This document shows positions 1 to 14,200 of a stretch of DNA of 64,000 bases, piece by piece (the stretch's first letter is position 1; every line of letters starts with the position of its first letter). Position numbers and translations under genes: made by a program. This DNA is from Lutraria lutraria (taxonomy: Eukaryota > Mollusca > Bivalvia > Venerida > Mactridae). Under the pieces are notes generated by a model, which was not told the origin of the DNA, did not search any database, and saw only the letters and a list, made by a program, of their open reading frames with translations. Location: assembly GCA_964023205.1 (NCBI GenBank), contig OZ026844.1:28990934-29054933 (forward strand), in the 5' to 3' direction.

Positions 1-120
1 TTATTCAGTTTTTAGTAGGCTTGATTTTATAAATGAAATCCTACAAGCAGGACAGAGTGGAATAAAAAACGTGTTTTACCACCACAAACAGTCTAATTAG
101 TATTGTATTAATCATTTAAT

Positions 121-375
121 GTTACGCTGCTGCCATGGTCTAGTGGTTAGTGCGGCGATCCGAGTTCAATTCCCTGTCGCAGCAAGTCATACCCTTCCAT
201 GAAAATTTGACAAAGGTTCAATTTTCCTCCACATGTAGAGAAGTTGCCTGTTCCTTGTGGACGAGTAAGTTAGTACTGCTTTAAATACAGTCCAGGAAAA
301 CTGGTAAGGTGAATTAGCCGCCATATATAACTGAAATACTCTTGGAAAATGATGTTAAGCCCACATCAATGTTAA
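121..375 (+). repeat. tRNA-derived SINE
   Basis: Starts with a tRNA-like head: an A-box-like segment (CCATGGTCTAGTGGTTAG) and a B-box-like segment (GAGTTCAATTCCC), shortened compared with a real tRNA. The body contains 'GTCCAGGAAAACTGG' and the tail 'ACTGAAATACTCTTGGAAAA'. The same body and tail occur at 24675-24862 and in fragments near 8280-8360. Confidence 0.7.
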
Positions 376-930
376 GTGATACTAATTCATGTTTCATGCC
401 TTTTACTTTGATTAATTACATTATATATATACATGTACTTATTTCAAAGTGATGTTTAAACCATAATTATGGATAATGCCATTAATGATTATGCTAAGAT
501 GATTTTAGACAGTTCAGATAAAGTATTCATGAATCATGATTGTACCCTAGATAAATAGATAAATTTTGTTTGTATATCTTATTTTTTTCATGGATATTGT
601 AATAAGGACTATATACATGTATGTCAGGTTCTGACATAAACAATATGTTGAGTGTTTGTAAGATTATCAATCTGCAGTACATATAGTTATCATATAATCC
701 CTACAATTTATATGTGTCTCATGATATAATAATATATTGATATGACCTACTTGTTAATACATGTATATCTTTCATGCAGGAAATGTACACTATGTCATGT
801 ACATACAGTGTATATATTTATGCAGGAAATGTACATTATATCGTGTACATACAGTGTATATATTTATGCAGGAAATGAACATTATATCAAGCACATACAG
901 TGTATAAAGCATAGCACAATTTTCTATATA

Positions 931-1106
931 CAGTACAACCTCTCCAGAGCGGCCCTCTGTAGAGCAACAACCTCTCTATAACAACACTTTCAAAATTGCC
1001 CTAAGCTGATATTTGCTATATATTTAACCTCTATAGAGCAACAACCTTTAAACAATGGCCAATATTTGCAGCTTCCATAGGGTGTTGCTCTACAGAGGTT
1101 GGTCTG
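931..1106. mobile_element. MITE family B (CAGTACAACCTCT ends)
   Basis: Begins CAGTACAACCTCTCCAGAG and ends with an inverted counterpart (GTTGCTCTACAGAGG..CTG). The internal phrase 'TAGAGCAACAACCTCT' recurs in inverted or direct form at 9503-9678, 17970-18071, about 31353-31504 and in the array at 40389-41352. End sequence CAGT..ACTG and TA-rich flanks suggest a Tc1/mariner or pogo-type non-autonomous element. Confidence 0.6.
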
Positions 1107-1556
1107 TACATGTATATAGGTTTACAATACTAACAGTTATTTCTTTATTTGTCATAACATAAATTTTGTTACAGGTGATTGAATTTTTACAATGCCAAAG
1201 ACTTTGTAAAACTTAACTCGATTCATTAAGAAATAATGAAGAAGTGTATAATCATAAACTTTACAATATACAGTTTATTCACATTGTCAAATTTTCATAA
1301 TTAAGGCAGGTATACCAGTGTAAATTTATTGACCTTAATGACGTGTGATTCTATTACTGTGACCATTTTTGGCTATTTTGTCTTCGATTAAAAACTCCTT
1401 ACTTATTTATTTTTGCTGTGGTTTAACATTACACCAACAGACAGGGTCATTTGGTGCCTTTTCCAGCCTGAACAGTTGAGGAAGGCCCCAGACATACACC
1501 TAAGTAGAACCATCAATAAGCTACCGGTAGCTGGACTGGTTCCTCACTGTTATATT

Positions 1557-1634
1557 TCGAGGGCTCAGCGCAAAACTGTCGTAAGTTGTTCTTATTTCAA
1601 TATGAGTTACGACACTGTTGCGTTGAACCCTCGA
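1557..1634. mobile_element. 78 bp hairpin element (family C)
   Basis: Near-perfect inverted repeat beginning TCGAGGG(C/T)TCAGCGCAA and ending in its complement ..CCCTCGA, with about 30 bp arms and a short centre. Identical length to copies at 1887 and 9127. Confidence 0.65.
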
Positions 1635-1886
1635 TTTGGACCCTGGTTGGATTTGAACTCAAAACAGTATGGGGCTAGTGATTACTAGTCAGAAACTATA
1701 TGACCAGTTGGCCTCAAAGGGGTTTGTCGCATATATAGATATATATATGGGTTACATGGAAATTTTTTTTTTGTTTTTTTTGTGACAAACCCCTTTGGTT
1801 GGCCTTGGAGGCCCCTGCCTAATGTTATATCCAGTAACTTGGAAAAAATATATGCTATATATATGGAAGTATTTTATGTTTAGATA

Positions 1887-1964
1887 TCGAGGGTTCAGCG
1901 CAACAGTGTCATAACTCATATTGAAATTAGAACAAGTTACGACAGTGTTGCGCTGAACCCTCGA
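1887..1964. mobile_element. 78 bp hairpin element (family C)
   Basis: TCGAGGGTTCAGCGCAACAG at the left, complement at the right ending CCCTCGA; 78 bp, almost wholly palindromic. Only about 250 bp from the copy at 1557. Confidence 0.7.
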
Positions 1965-2297
1965 TATGTTAATATGAAGCATCTTGTGAATAAATGTGTT
2001 AATTTAAAGCATTTTGCTTGTTACTGCATCCTCAAAACTTTTATCATGGAATAACAACTCTTCAATCTATTTCATGATTGAAAACAGTATATTTTTTTGA
2101 AATGTGACTTTATTACATAACAAATACAGTGGAGACATATACTTCATTGCTCTTGTTTTTTAACATTCTTAATTTATATGTTTTTAGATATGGTTTACTG
2201 CGATAAATATTAGAAAACAAAACACAATAAGGAAGTATTGTAGACTATTATGTTTTTGTTTTTTAACAAATTGTTTTGCTTTTTAATGTATTTACAG

Positions 2298-5200
2298 TAT
2301 GCTATGAAAATTATTGATCTCCGTACATCGCCGGCGGAGGAGAAAGAACTTGCGGTGAAGGAAGCTGAGCTGTTGAAAAAACTGAATCATGTAAATGTTC
2401 TACATTATGTCGAATCATTTGAAAGTGATGGAGCTTTGTGCATTGTGACTGAATTCTGCTCAAATGGTGATTTATCAGAGTACCTGGGAAAACGAGGAGG
2501 AAAGAAGTTAGAAGAAGATCGACTTCAAGCTTGGTTTAAACAAATAGCCAGTGCTTTACAGGTAACTGTACAGTTTTTAACTACAGTCAAATGTGTGAAC
2601 AAAGGCCACCCTTGGGAAAGACATAATATAGCCTTTATTGACAAGTGGCCTTTATTTGTATTTTTGTTTGTTTTAGATTCACTGTTCACAGGGTGACCTT
2701 TATTCAGAGGTGGCTGCTATCACTGGTTTTACTGTATTATGCCTCTAATTATGGATGATGCTGCCTCTCAGTATTTTCCATTGAATTTCAAAAGCATGCT
2801 ATTGTACAGTTAGACTTTGATGAAAAATGTTACCTAAGCGAAAGAAGAAATGTGCCTTCTATACACAGTGTACTTTTATACAGAGGTTGATATATCAACA
2901 AATATTTGCATGTACATAGAATTCCCTGTTGATAATATGGTGACTGTTAATGCTGGTTTGAATGAATCAGTATAAAAGTTCTTTGATATTCAGATGACAA
3001 TATACATGTATAATGACACATGAAGGACATTAAAAAAATATTCTTCTAACTATTGAAACAGAAAACTAAATTAGATAGTAAAAAAAATTCTGACTGATTT
3101 GAACTTTACATAAATTTTGAACCTGACTTTGTGAAGATTATTACTAAAGTTTGCATAATGTGAAAATACATGTTACCACCACCTCCAATTAACACCATCT
3201 CCTGTAACCACCACCTCAAATAAACACTGCATCCTGTAAACACTACAAATAAACACCAACTCCTGTAACCACTGCCTCAAATAAACACTGCATCCCATAA
3301 ACACCTCACATAAACACCACATCCTGTAATCACCTCAAATAAACACCATCTCCTGTAAGCACCTCAAATAAACACCATCTCCTGTAAACACCACAAATAA
3401 ACACCATCTCCTGTAAACACCACAAATAAACACCATCTCCTGTAACCACCACCTCAAATAAACACTGCATCCTGTAAACACCTTAAATAAACACCACCTC
3501 CTTTAACAACCACCTCCAATAAACACCACCTCCTGTAACCACTGCCTCAAATAAACACTGCATCCCATAAACACCTCACATAAACACCACATCCTGTAAA
3601 CACCTCAAATAAATACCATCTCCAATAAACACCAGCTCTAGTCAAGATTACTCCTTTACTGTACCTGATGGCCTCAAGATCAGTTTTACTGCAACATGAA
3701 TTATTTGAATTATTTTATTTGATATTTTATTGTAGTATATATAATATTGTTTGTCTCTCATAGGAAAGTTGTATTTAATATGTTGAAAAATAAGCGACTC
3801 AGTTTCAAATTTTCGGGCTCTTGCCCTTCTTCAGGATTTATTTCCTTCTGCATAAATTCAAGTAGTATCCATTTTGTTTTTTCATAATGTTGTTATCAAA
3901 CAGTTGCAAACAGAAACCAATATCGAAATAATCATCAATTGTCATAAGTTTGCAGTGTTTTGTTCATGCTATCACTACTACTTGAATTTACATTTTATTG
4001 TAGTATTTACACAACCTGAAGATCATACATCGTGATGTAAAGACACCTAATGTGTTCCTGTCTGAGAGGTGGGAAGTCAAACTTGGAGACATGGGCTTAG
4101 CTAAGTAATTGTCAGATAGATTATTATACAATGAACTCTCGTTGGCTGAAACTCGGTAATTCGAACACCCCGGAAAAAACTAGAACTCAATCTCTGGTTT
4201 CATATGTTTTTGCTATATGTTCTATATAGTTTGACTCGGCCTGGCTAGAATAACAAACTTGAACACTCGAACCAATAACCGGGTCCCGTGGTCAATATTT
4301 ACACTGTTATTCACACCACTCTGTTGGCTATACATTTTTACAACTTCATTGTAATTATCTGTCAAAAATTTGCTAGATACAACATGATGTGTGTAGCTCA
4401 CCCACGCATGAAAATAACACTGCAAACTTATGACAATTGATATTGGTTTCTGTTTGCAACTATTCGAGCCAATGAGAGTCCACTGTATACATATATATGG
4501 TTAAACTATGTGTTTCCTCAAGTGGAAATGAACTAAAGTTTCCCTCAGTCATTAATTATATAGAGAAGGATTTAGTCTTCTTGTGTGTTAATTAATATAA
4601 ATCTCATTATCCTTAGTATGGTACATTCAATTGCAAGTTTCTATTAAATGCCTTACTTTTCTAAATGGTTATCACAAAAAATGTATTAAAAACTTCTAAT
4701 GTTTCTTGTTTATTGCATGTGGGGTTAAGTTCACTGTTATTTACGTGGCATTAATTGTTTTCAGAGTTTTAGAGAGACCAACTTCTAAAGCTGTTACATT
4801 TTGTGGAAGTCCATATTATATGAGTCCTGAGATCTTCTCATGCAAGCCCTATGATGCTAAGGTATGGTTTATATCTATTTATATTGATAACATGATAAAC
4901 TGCACTATATTGTGCATTCTGAAATGTATGATATATAATTCTTGTACAGTGCTATGCGTAATACTCAACAGAAATGGGAAACTCTTTCAGACTTACATTA
5001 GAAATGAAAAGATCCGACTTATTTTGAGTTCATATTCCCGGGAGTTAAAAACAGTAAAAAAATGGCGAGACATATGTATAGATGTGTACACAGCATTAAT
5101 TTATTAAAGGCAGATAGATGACTGCCTATATCAGAGTACCACAAATAATAAAGATTTCTTGAAGATGTTTATATTTTCTGATTTCCTAATACTGTATACA

Positions 5201-8200
5201 TCTTATATTGGCGCCGGTTTTATTTTGGCGATATTGGCGGTCAGCATTGGAGCCGCCAAATCTAGACCGCGCCCATATATAATGGTGGAAACTTATTTTC
5301 TTAAGTGTTTTAATTTTGGCGCTTAAGAAGACAGGACATGGTTTTATTTCGGCGGTTGGATTTGAAACCGCCAAATATAGAACCCGCTAATTCATGAACA
5401 TCTTAAAAACGCCAAATTTTGCACCCGCAGAATTAAAGACGTATGCAGTATTAATGAAACTGATGTAGAAATTCCTGCACAACTATTTAAGTCTATTTTT
5501 ACAGAGTGACATCTGGGCTTTAGGTGTAATCGTGTACGAAATGGCTACTTTAGAGAGACCATTTGACGCTATGTTGATGCATCAACTTGTCTTCAAAATA
5601 GTACATGGAGGGGTATGTCTTTGTTTCTTTTTTAAACTTGAAAAGTGATTAGATCTAAGTTCTACTCTTTTTTGTTCTTATATACATTTGCTCTTATCAT
5701 GAACAACAATTTTTTGCTTTTTTAAAAATTATAATATAGAGAATACATGATTGGTGCCGAGATGGAGAAGGTTTATTCGGTCAGGCTTAGAAAGCTGTAA
5801 TGGGCAAACCTCTGGCAAGCCCATTTAAGCTTTTGTGCCGAACTGAATAAACTTTCTCCGTCTCAGCACCAACCATGTATTTGATTTATCCTGTTTCTAT
5901 AACAAAATATCTGTTTCTACACTGAAATAAGTCTAAAAAACTGTATTTATTTGGTTTTAAAAATGCATGTCATGCCTCTCTTAAACAGCATCATAACCGT
6001 TCAGCAACATGATGCGACAATTAAATAGTCCCATACAATTGTCACGCTATTTTGAATAAGAACTCTTAAAATATATTGAGAATTTAAACATCTACTTTAT
6101 TTATATATCATTGTATCATTTTGTAATATAAAAAGCACACTTTGTTGTATAATGAGCAGACTACAGCGCACAGGAATACAAAGTGATAGAATAAAGCAGA
6201 CCCTGTGATCTAGTGACAGGATAAAGCCAGGTTTATCCATTCACTGCTTTATTAGGTCTAAAAACAATGTAGAGACAGGATAAATTTGAATATCTTTAGT
6301 TGTATTTGCTTCCGTGAACATGTCAGTTAAATTCATTGTATTTACAATTTTCTATTATTTTCTAAAAATACAATAACTTCCTCTTTTTTTTTTAAATTGT
6401 GAAGATATTTTTATATACTGTATGCCTACAATCTATTACAATGTAGTCTGAAGACAGCTGATATAAATGAGACTTTATCTAAAATGAAATAATTATCTTT
6501 CAAAGCTGCTGTGCTACGTCACTCCACTGTTAGGACCCACTGCCTACATGTACCTAAGTATATCCTTTAAACAGTTGCGAATTTATTCATTATAAATACC
6601 AATAAATAAATATCTTTTAACTCTTTCAGCTTCCAAGCATGCCAACTGGTTACAATGACGGTTTAGTTGCCTTGTTGAAATTGATAATGCAGAAAGATCC
6701 TGCTAGTCGACCTACCGCTGATGATATATTAAAACATTCTTATCTTCAAATGGTTAAACCACCAGTTCCACCTAAGGTAATGAAATCAAGTTCTATTTCA
6801 AACCTGGGATAAGATTAGAATCTTGTAAGTTTTCTATTCTTGTGCTGATCCCTTTTTGTATATATAGATGTATCTTATTCAAAATACAGTCAAACCTGTG
6901 TTAGCAGACACCTCTGAATAAATGCCACCCTGAGAATAAAGTCCATTATTTAGAAAAATGTCATTGATGAATAAGAACAAAATGACCTCTGAATGAAGGT
7001 CACCTCTCAATAAAGGTCACATTTTGTCTTTCCCGAGGGTGGCCTTGTTCACAGGTTTAACTGCACCAATATACAGCCTTTGGGAAAAAAAACATACACA
7101 AATTTGACTGTATGTGTATTTTCATAAATAATGCATAATGTACCTGTAACAGTTGACTGGATTGTTCTAGAAATCTTTATTTATAATTCCATCTTCTTAG
7201 TACTTTGAATTCTGTTGCAATTATAAAAACTTTTGTACTGGATACGTAATGGTTTTTTTTCAATTTTTTTTTGAACAGATTGATTCAGGCGGAGCAGCAG
7301 CAGGTCCTTCAGCGTATGGTATTGTTAAACCAATCCCTGGGAAGAAAGGGGCTCACGGGGCTGGAGGACCCTTTGATATGAAGAATCTGCTGGATACTTT
7401 GTCTGTGAAACAGAAAGAAACAAAATCGAAAAAGAAAACTTCGCAAGAGGGAGCTGTTGGAGGTGGTATGCTGGCTGGTGGAGTTGAAACGATTATTAAA
7501 AAAAAAGATACTGACGAAAAAAAGAAAATCGTTGGAAAATTCAAGAAAGATGTTACAATCAGACCATCACCTTCCAAGTCAGACACTGTTGTTTCAGTGT
7601 CTGATGTTGAAATAACAGAATCGAACGAATTTGAGGAAACTTTACGTGGTGTCCAAAGTCGTGTGGCAACGGACGCTTTTAATGTGATGCAGCTTATCGT
7701 GAAAACTATGACTGGATTATTCCCGGTATGTTATCATTTAAGTATTGTCTTTGTAAAATTGTATATATATGCATGATAATAAGTTTTTACACCCGATGAA
7801 GCTGATAAGGTGAAACGACCATCGTACATAATTGAAAAATTGTCAAAAACGGCCAAGTAGGTTGGTATTGTTGGGTTACCAAGGACAATAGAAAAATCAG
7901 GGTTTCTTCTCGGTATTTTGGGAATATGACCCATACCCTTGGGATTGGGAATGTTCACAGTGTTTTAATCGAAATTGGAAAAAAATGTATAACTACAATT
8001 TTTGCAATGTTCAACTTATTCTACTTATTCTCCCATAGAACAGTAGCATAATAAGGTATTTACTACCAATAGTGATGTTAATGAACTTATAAAATTATTT
8101 TAAAAAAATATATATATTTTTTTTTTATTGGGAATTTTTGTCTGTGAATTGGGAAAAAAAGATTCTATTTTCCATTGGGAATATGACCACATTTCGGCTA

Positions 8201-11200
8201 TAAAATCACCCCAAAAAATCCGTGAAAATGTACATAACTTAAGTATGGTAGATTATCAATGTTTATAAATTTGACATGAGAAGAACTTGTTGCTTCCTCA
8301 TAGAAGGGCAAGTTAGCACTGGTTAGAATACAGTCCAGGAAAACTAGTTAGATGTTCCTAGGTAAATCTGTCAATTCAATCTATTTATCAGTAACATAGA
8401 TGATGAGTTTAAGCTTGAAATCAGATTATATAAAAATTCATCATATTTTTACAGAAAGATGACAAGGAACGTGAGGAAGTCTTAAAAAGTAAGTTTACAA
8501 TTATTATTATTATTTTTACAACAATTTTATTAACCTTCAAATATTATTATTATTTTTACAATAATTTTGTTAACCTTCCATAAAGCTTGTTCTCCTTGCC
8601 GCCTTATTTTCTTGTTATCACAGGGTCAAGGTTAGATAACGTGAGATTGCTTAAGGTTCTCATTTTTTAAATCTCAGAGGTTTTAGTTGAAAATAATTAT
8701 TAAATAGTTTTTAACGATTTCAAGCAAATTATGAAATACTTCTTAATGATTTGTGAAAATATATGTAGTTACACTACATTATTTTACTGAACATGAATGT
8801 CTTTACAATCAGAATAAGGTCAGTGTTTCTATAGATAGAGATGATAGAGATTGGCTTGTCCGTCCGTTCGTCCTTTGTCCGTATGAGGTTAACTAGATTT
8901 TGCATTTTTTTCTAATGCTTTAATACTTATACAGTAACTGTTGTAGTCTTGGATCATTCCCAGTCCACCCATATCACCCGACCTTGATCTGACTTTGACT
9001 GGATTAGGACTCTAAATGTTTAAAATAAGTTTTCTTTTGTTAACTAGATTTTACCAATTTGTCTATATCACCAACACTGCTTACTAGAACACTTTGAGAC
9101 TTGTTTCATACTTTCATTACTGTATTTCGAGGGTTCAGCGCAACAGTGTCGTAACTCATATTGAAATAAGAACAAGTTATGACAGTGTTGCGCTGAGCCC
9201 TCGATTTGTAGGCAATGAGTCACACTATTGTGAAAATGAAAAATTTATAGAAAGCTTTGAAATTATGCTTACTAATCCTAATTACTTATAAACTCTTCCT
9301 ATTTCTTTGTCTTCATTGACCTAGAAATTATTCTTATAGGTCATTATGATGATCCTAAAGGTATGTTCAAGTGGATGCGTTTACATTTTTGGATTTTTTT
9401 AATCTAATCACAAAATAATTGGTTATGCACATGGTTGGGAAGTCACATACTGTCAAATGAGAAGTTGTGTTGTGTGGTTGACATTTGGTGTCAGCTAATC
9501 TACAGTACAACCTCTGTAGAGCAACACCCTGTGGGAGCTGCAAATATTTCCCGCTGTTTAGAGGTTGTTGCTCTACAGAGGTTAAATTTGTAGTAAATAG
9601 CAGCTGAAGGAAATTTTCAAGGTGTTGTTGTAGAGAGTTTGTTGTTCTTCTGAGGGCCCCTCTGGAGAGGTTGTACTGTAATTTGAAGCTTAATGTCATG
9701 ATGATATTTGCCCATATGACACCTGCAATTGAAGGAAACTCCGTCCAGAGGGTGACAGGAGGCCATCATGGCCAAGTGGTCATGTTCTCTGACAAGTAAT
9801 TGCTAGCCCCTCTCATTTGTGAGTTTCAGTCCAATCTAGGACCAAATTTCAAATCTGAGGAAGTTGTCCAGCTGGCTTGCAGAAAGATGGAAGTCACCAA
9901 ACCACTGTGGATTTTAAATCCTGGTGAAAAAGGGAAAGTTACAGATGTGCAATACTAGCAAAGCACTGGCGTAGCTTCCCTTAGGCACTGTAAGCATGTG
10001 CCTACTCCTTTTTCTGACAGATTAAAAATATAAAAATGATAAAAACTCAATAAAATGACCCCAGATGATCCATGTTCGAACTTGTCCTACATATCATTAT
10101 TGCAAGCATTCAGACAAGGTTACTGTAAAGTATGAGCTGGGAGAATAGAAGATCCGCGTACTCAGACCTTTTGACCAAGTTTTTAATGATCTGTGCCTCA
10201 GAATGCGTCTCCGGCGATCTACAGTGAAATTCTTTTCTTGGGAGGGAGCATTCCCCAGACCCCCCTTGAAAGGTGCCTACACATTATTTCTGGGCAACCT
10301 ACGCCCTTGCAAAGCAATTACACATAAATGAATAATTATTAGTGTTGAAGAAAATTATACAAAATGAATTAGAACTTTGAACCTCTTCAGCAAACACATT
10401 TCTATGCGTTTACACTCTAGAACCTAGTTTTCTTTATAAGATCATTGATAGTTATTTTCTGAGTTGTTTGCTAAAAAAATGTAAACTCATGCACATGAGC
10501 ACAAAGTGTTCAGGGTGAGCTTTCTTGATCAGTCTTTGTCTGTCTTGTGTGTCGTGCATTGTCAACTTTTGCCTTATGAACACAAAACAGGCAACTTTTT
10601 TGTTAGATCTTCACAAAACTAGGTCAGAATGTTTCTATGGACAAGTTTGAACATGTGTCATTCTGGGGTCAAAAATTAGGTCAAAAGCTCAAATTAAATG
10701 AATATCTTGTGAACACTCGAGAGGTCACTGTTTTGATTGGATCTTCGTGAAACTTTATCGGAATGTTTGTCTAAATGATAACTTGGACAAGATCGCTAAT
10801 GGGTCATCTGGGGCTAATATTAAGGTCACCAGGTCAAATAGCAGGAAAACCTTGTAAACACTCTAGATGTCACAGTTTGGAATAGATCTTCATCAAACCT
10901 TGTCTGAATGCTTGCAATAATGCTATGTAGGATAAGTTCGAACATGGATCATCTGGGGTCAGACACTAGGTCACCAGGTCAAATCACAGGAAAACCTTGA
11001 TAACAGCTGACCTCATGACACAGGCTCAAAACATTGTTTTTATCATCAAGCAATGATTCTTATGCGAGCGATATTGTGCCATTTTGGGCCTCTTGTTTTT
11101 AGTTATTTTTCCTTGATTTTTGAATTCCAAGATACACCAAATAGTAAAGCATAGCCTACAATAGATTTCTTACAAAAATAGTCACCATGCATACACTTTG

Positions 11201-14200
11201 AGTGCTTTGATTCACACACAGTTGACCTTCTCTGATAGTTTGAAGCCTTCTCAAATGTTTGTAGTTGTGTTTATCTTTAGCTAAGTCTCAGGTATTTCTT
11301 CCATATGAGTTGTGTTTACCGATTCTGGACTGATCCTATTTTTTGCAGCTATCCTACAAATTCTAACAACAATCCAAACTACATTATTTAAGGATGAATT
11401 GTACCTCATAAGTACAAAAGGAATTTAAAAAAAAAAAAGTTTAGCAACCTACGTACTCTATTGTTTTGGTCAAGTAACAGTAAACATAACTTTATGGCCT
11501 TAAAAAACATTTTGTTATCCTGAAGGTGGTCTTATGATACCAACAACCTCTAAATAAAAACTGTAGTTTACTGTATGTGTAATACTATTCAGGGTTCTCA
11601 ATAAGTTTGTGGCCAACAGGCCAAAAAGCTAGACTTACAGGCCTGCTAGGGGTGTCCAAGGTATTTTTTCAGCAACATATTTTTGAACTTTGAGATTGCT
11701 GACCAGCCCAAACTCATTTCTAAGCGGCTAATTTGACTGGTTGTTTTTAGAACACTGCTATTTATTTCCACTTTTTCTTTTGTTGATTTGTTTAAAAGTG
11801 TGCAATCAACATAAAAAGATCAAATGTTTAGCTCTAGGTTTATTGAATACGAACATTGTATGGTTACTTGAACTTTGTATATTTGAAACATACATGTAGC
11901 AGTCCATGTTCTTAACATTATATTCTTGTTCTAAAGTTGAAAAGCTGAAATAAAGAACAAAACTTATTTTTTTGTCAAAATTGCTAAAAAAAAATTTGGG
12001 GTTGGGAATTTTTTGTACATGCATGTAAGTCAAAACCAACAAGTTTTTAGTATGGCCATATTCTATCTAATCTAAAATCTATCTGAAAGTTCAAAGTTCA
12101 GTCTTAATTACTGGTAATAACTAAGGTGTATGTATGTTTTCACTTATTGTACATTGATTGACTGGTTTCTGTTTGTTATTTCAGGCAGTCATGATCCTCA
12201 GGCAGTTATGTTAAGACAAATTGAACATCTTCAATAGTGAGTCTTACCTGTTTTTATACTTATTTAGCACTTTCTGTGCACATCTTCATATCCTTAAAGG
12301 GGCATACCCTACAACTGATAAACATTCTGTGAAAGTGTAAAAATGTGCTAGATGTATATGTAAAACAATATATAATGGATAATTGCAGGAAGAACATGGG
12401 TCATAAAATGACTAGTTTAGGTACTAGCCGCAAAAAACATAGCTATGAATAATAAATCACTTCCACCCAAAAATTTCCATGACTAAATGTATGTGTCACA
12501 AATGCATATTTTTTATGATTTTATTTTTAATTCGATGAATTTTTGGCTAAAACTTTCTTCGTCGGCTTTTTTCTTTACAAGCTTCTAATTTATCATCATT
12601 CTGCCTTAATTCTAAATGCACCAAGTTGTAGGGTATGCCCCTTTAAATTGTGAAATAAATGTTGCATTATGAGTATGCCTGAAAATGTATTGAATTGTTA
12701 CATTTTGTCAGTTTTGAGTACTGGAAAAGTTGGAATTAAATTTTACACCTAATTATAACATGCACCCTATTTTGACGGAAAAGCACGCACGCATGTACAC
12801 ATGGACAACGGACATCATGTGAATATTGTGCAAAAATAAAAGGCACAAGCTTGTTTGATCTGATCGGTCTTAAAAAGAGTAACTATCCAACTTGGAAATG
12901 AATAAATTTTATTGTTATTGTTGTATGTGGCATGATTATCATGTAATGTCTTGATTTAAGAAAGTAAACACTGTCAAACACTGTCAGTTCTAGTGGATCA
13001 GATTCTAATCGATCAGATACTGTATTTTCATTTATTTTCGTTGGGCTCAATTTTTGTGGTTTTTATTTGAGTCCTGTAAGCTTATAAATGTAGTGGTCCT
13101 AAAAGTTTCTGTTTGTTCTATAACATAGAAAGGAATCTGGTGTGTTTTCCTCCCGTGCATACTTTATAGCAAGAAAAAATGTTCCTGAAACAACTATTGT
13201 ATTTTTTTCAATATCATTGAAATAAATACTATTTATAGAACACCTGTGTTTTTCCGCAGTCATGCTATGCACACGTAGTAAAGTGACGTCACGCGCTCTA
13301 CATATTTCAAGTTCACAAAAGCAAAAATCACAGTGAAATGAGTGTTTTCAGATGAAAAATGGCTTGTTTCGTCGGTAATAATTACCTTGGGATAATATCA
13401 GCAATTAAATGTTTTTGCATATATTTTTCTACAGCAAAAGGCTAATGGGGCTTTAAAATGGCTATTTTGTGGGGACATAAATTTGTGGATTTTGATTTTT
13501 GAAAAAAATGCCTTATCTCAGCATTTAGATTCGTGGGGATTTGATTTCATTGATGAGCCTACCTATTCCTCAGTTATGGTGGCTGATTTCTGCCATTTCA
13601 TATCTTCATGTGTTCACCCCCAAAAGTCGAAGCACGCCGACACGAACACACGAATGCACGATAATGTGCAAGGTTTCGTGTCGTCGTGTCTTCGCCTTCC
13701 GGTAGACATGCGCAGAACCATTACACATACATTTTTGTTTTATTGAACAGCAAAACTATTATACGATGGACTAGATTTATTGTTCTGCGCATGTCTACCG
13801 GAAGGCGAAGACACGACGACACGAAACCTTGCATATTATAGTGCGTTCGTGTCTTCGTCCTTTGGGGCGAAGCACGCCGGCACGACGACACGATAATGTG
13901 CAATGTTTCGTGTCGTCGTGTCTTCGCCTTTTGAGGCGAAAACACGAACACACGACAAATATAGGGCGCCGATACGACGATTTCATACCCGCCGACACGA
14001 AACTCTACAAGAGTAGATTTTGTGTGTTCGCCTATCAAAATTTCGTTATTTTGCCTTCTCTAAGGTCGAAGGCGAAGACAAGACAAATGATCAATTTATC
14101 GTGAAATGGCAGAAATCAGCCACCATACTCAGTACTTGTTTTAGGAGTTCTCAGAGGCTCTGTAGAGGCTCTACCAACAAAAGTCAAAATTGAACCTCAG

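Larger units (their letters stand above)
1..2297. other. Non-coding: intron or 5' flank of the kinase gene with SINE and hairpin repeats
   Basis: No exon with a glycine-rich kinase loop could be found. The stretch holds a SINE (about 121-375), a family B element (931-1106) and two 78 bp hairpins (1557-1634, 1887-1964). Short ORFs here fall on these repeats or on AT-rich sequence. Confidence 0.6.

Noticed and set aside
121..182. Possible real tRNA gene
   Set aside because: The distance between A-box and B-box segments is too short for a complete anticodon arm, and the sequence continues into a SINE body shared with other copies.
1413..1688. ORF of 91 codons upstream of the kinase, possible first exon
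   Set aside because: It runs across a SINE-like piece and the 78 bp hairpin and has no glycine-rich loop.
7353..7586. Minus-strand Phe/Ser-rich ORF
   Set aside because: Shadow of the Lys-rich kinase exon 7279-7725, which has correct splice borders and frame.
13483..14104. Overlapping ORFs on both strands with Arg/His-rich text
   Set aside because: They arise from the repeated GACACGACGACACGAA modules of the TIR element; the frames follow the repeat and no domain is visible.
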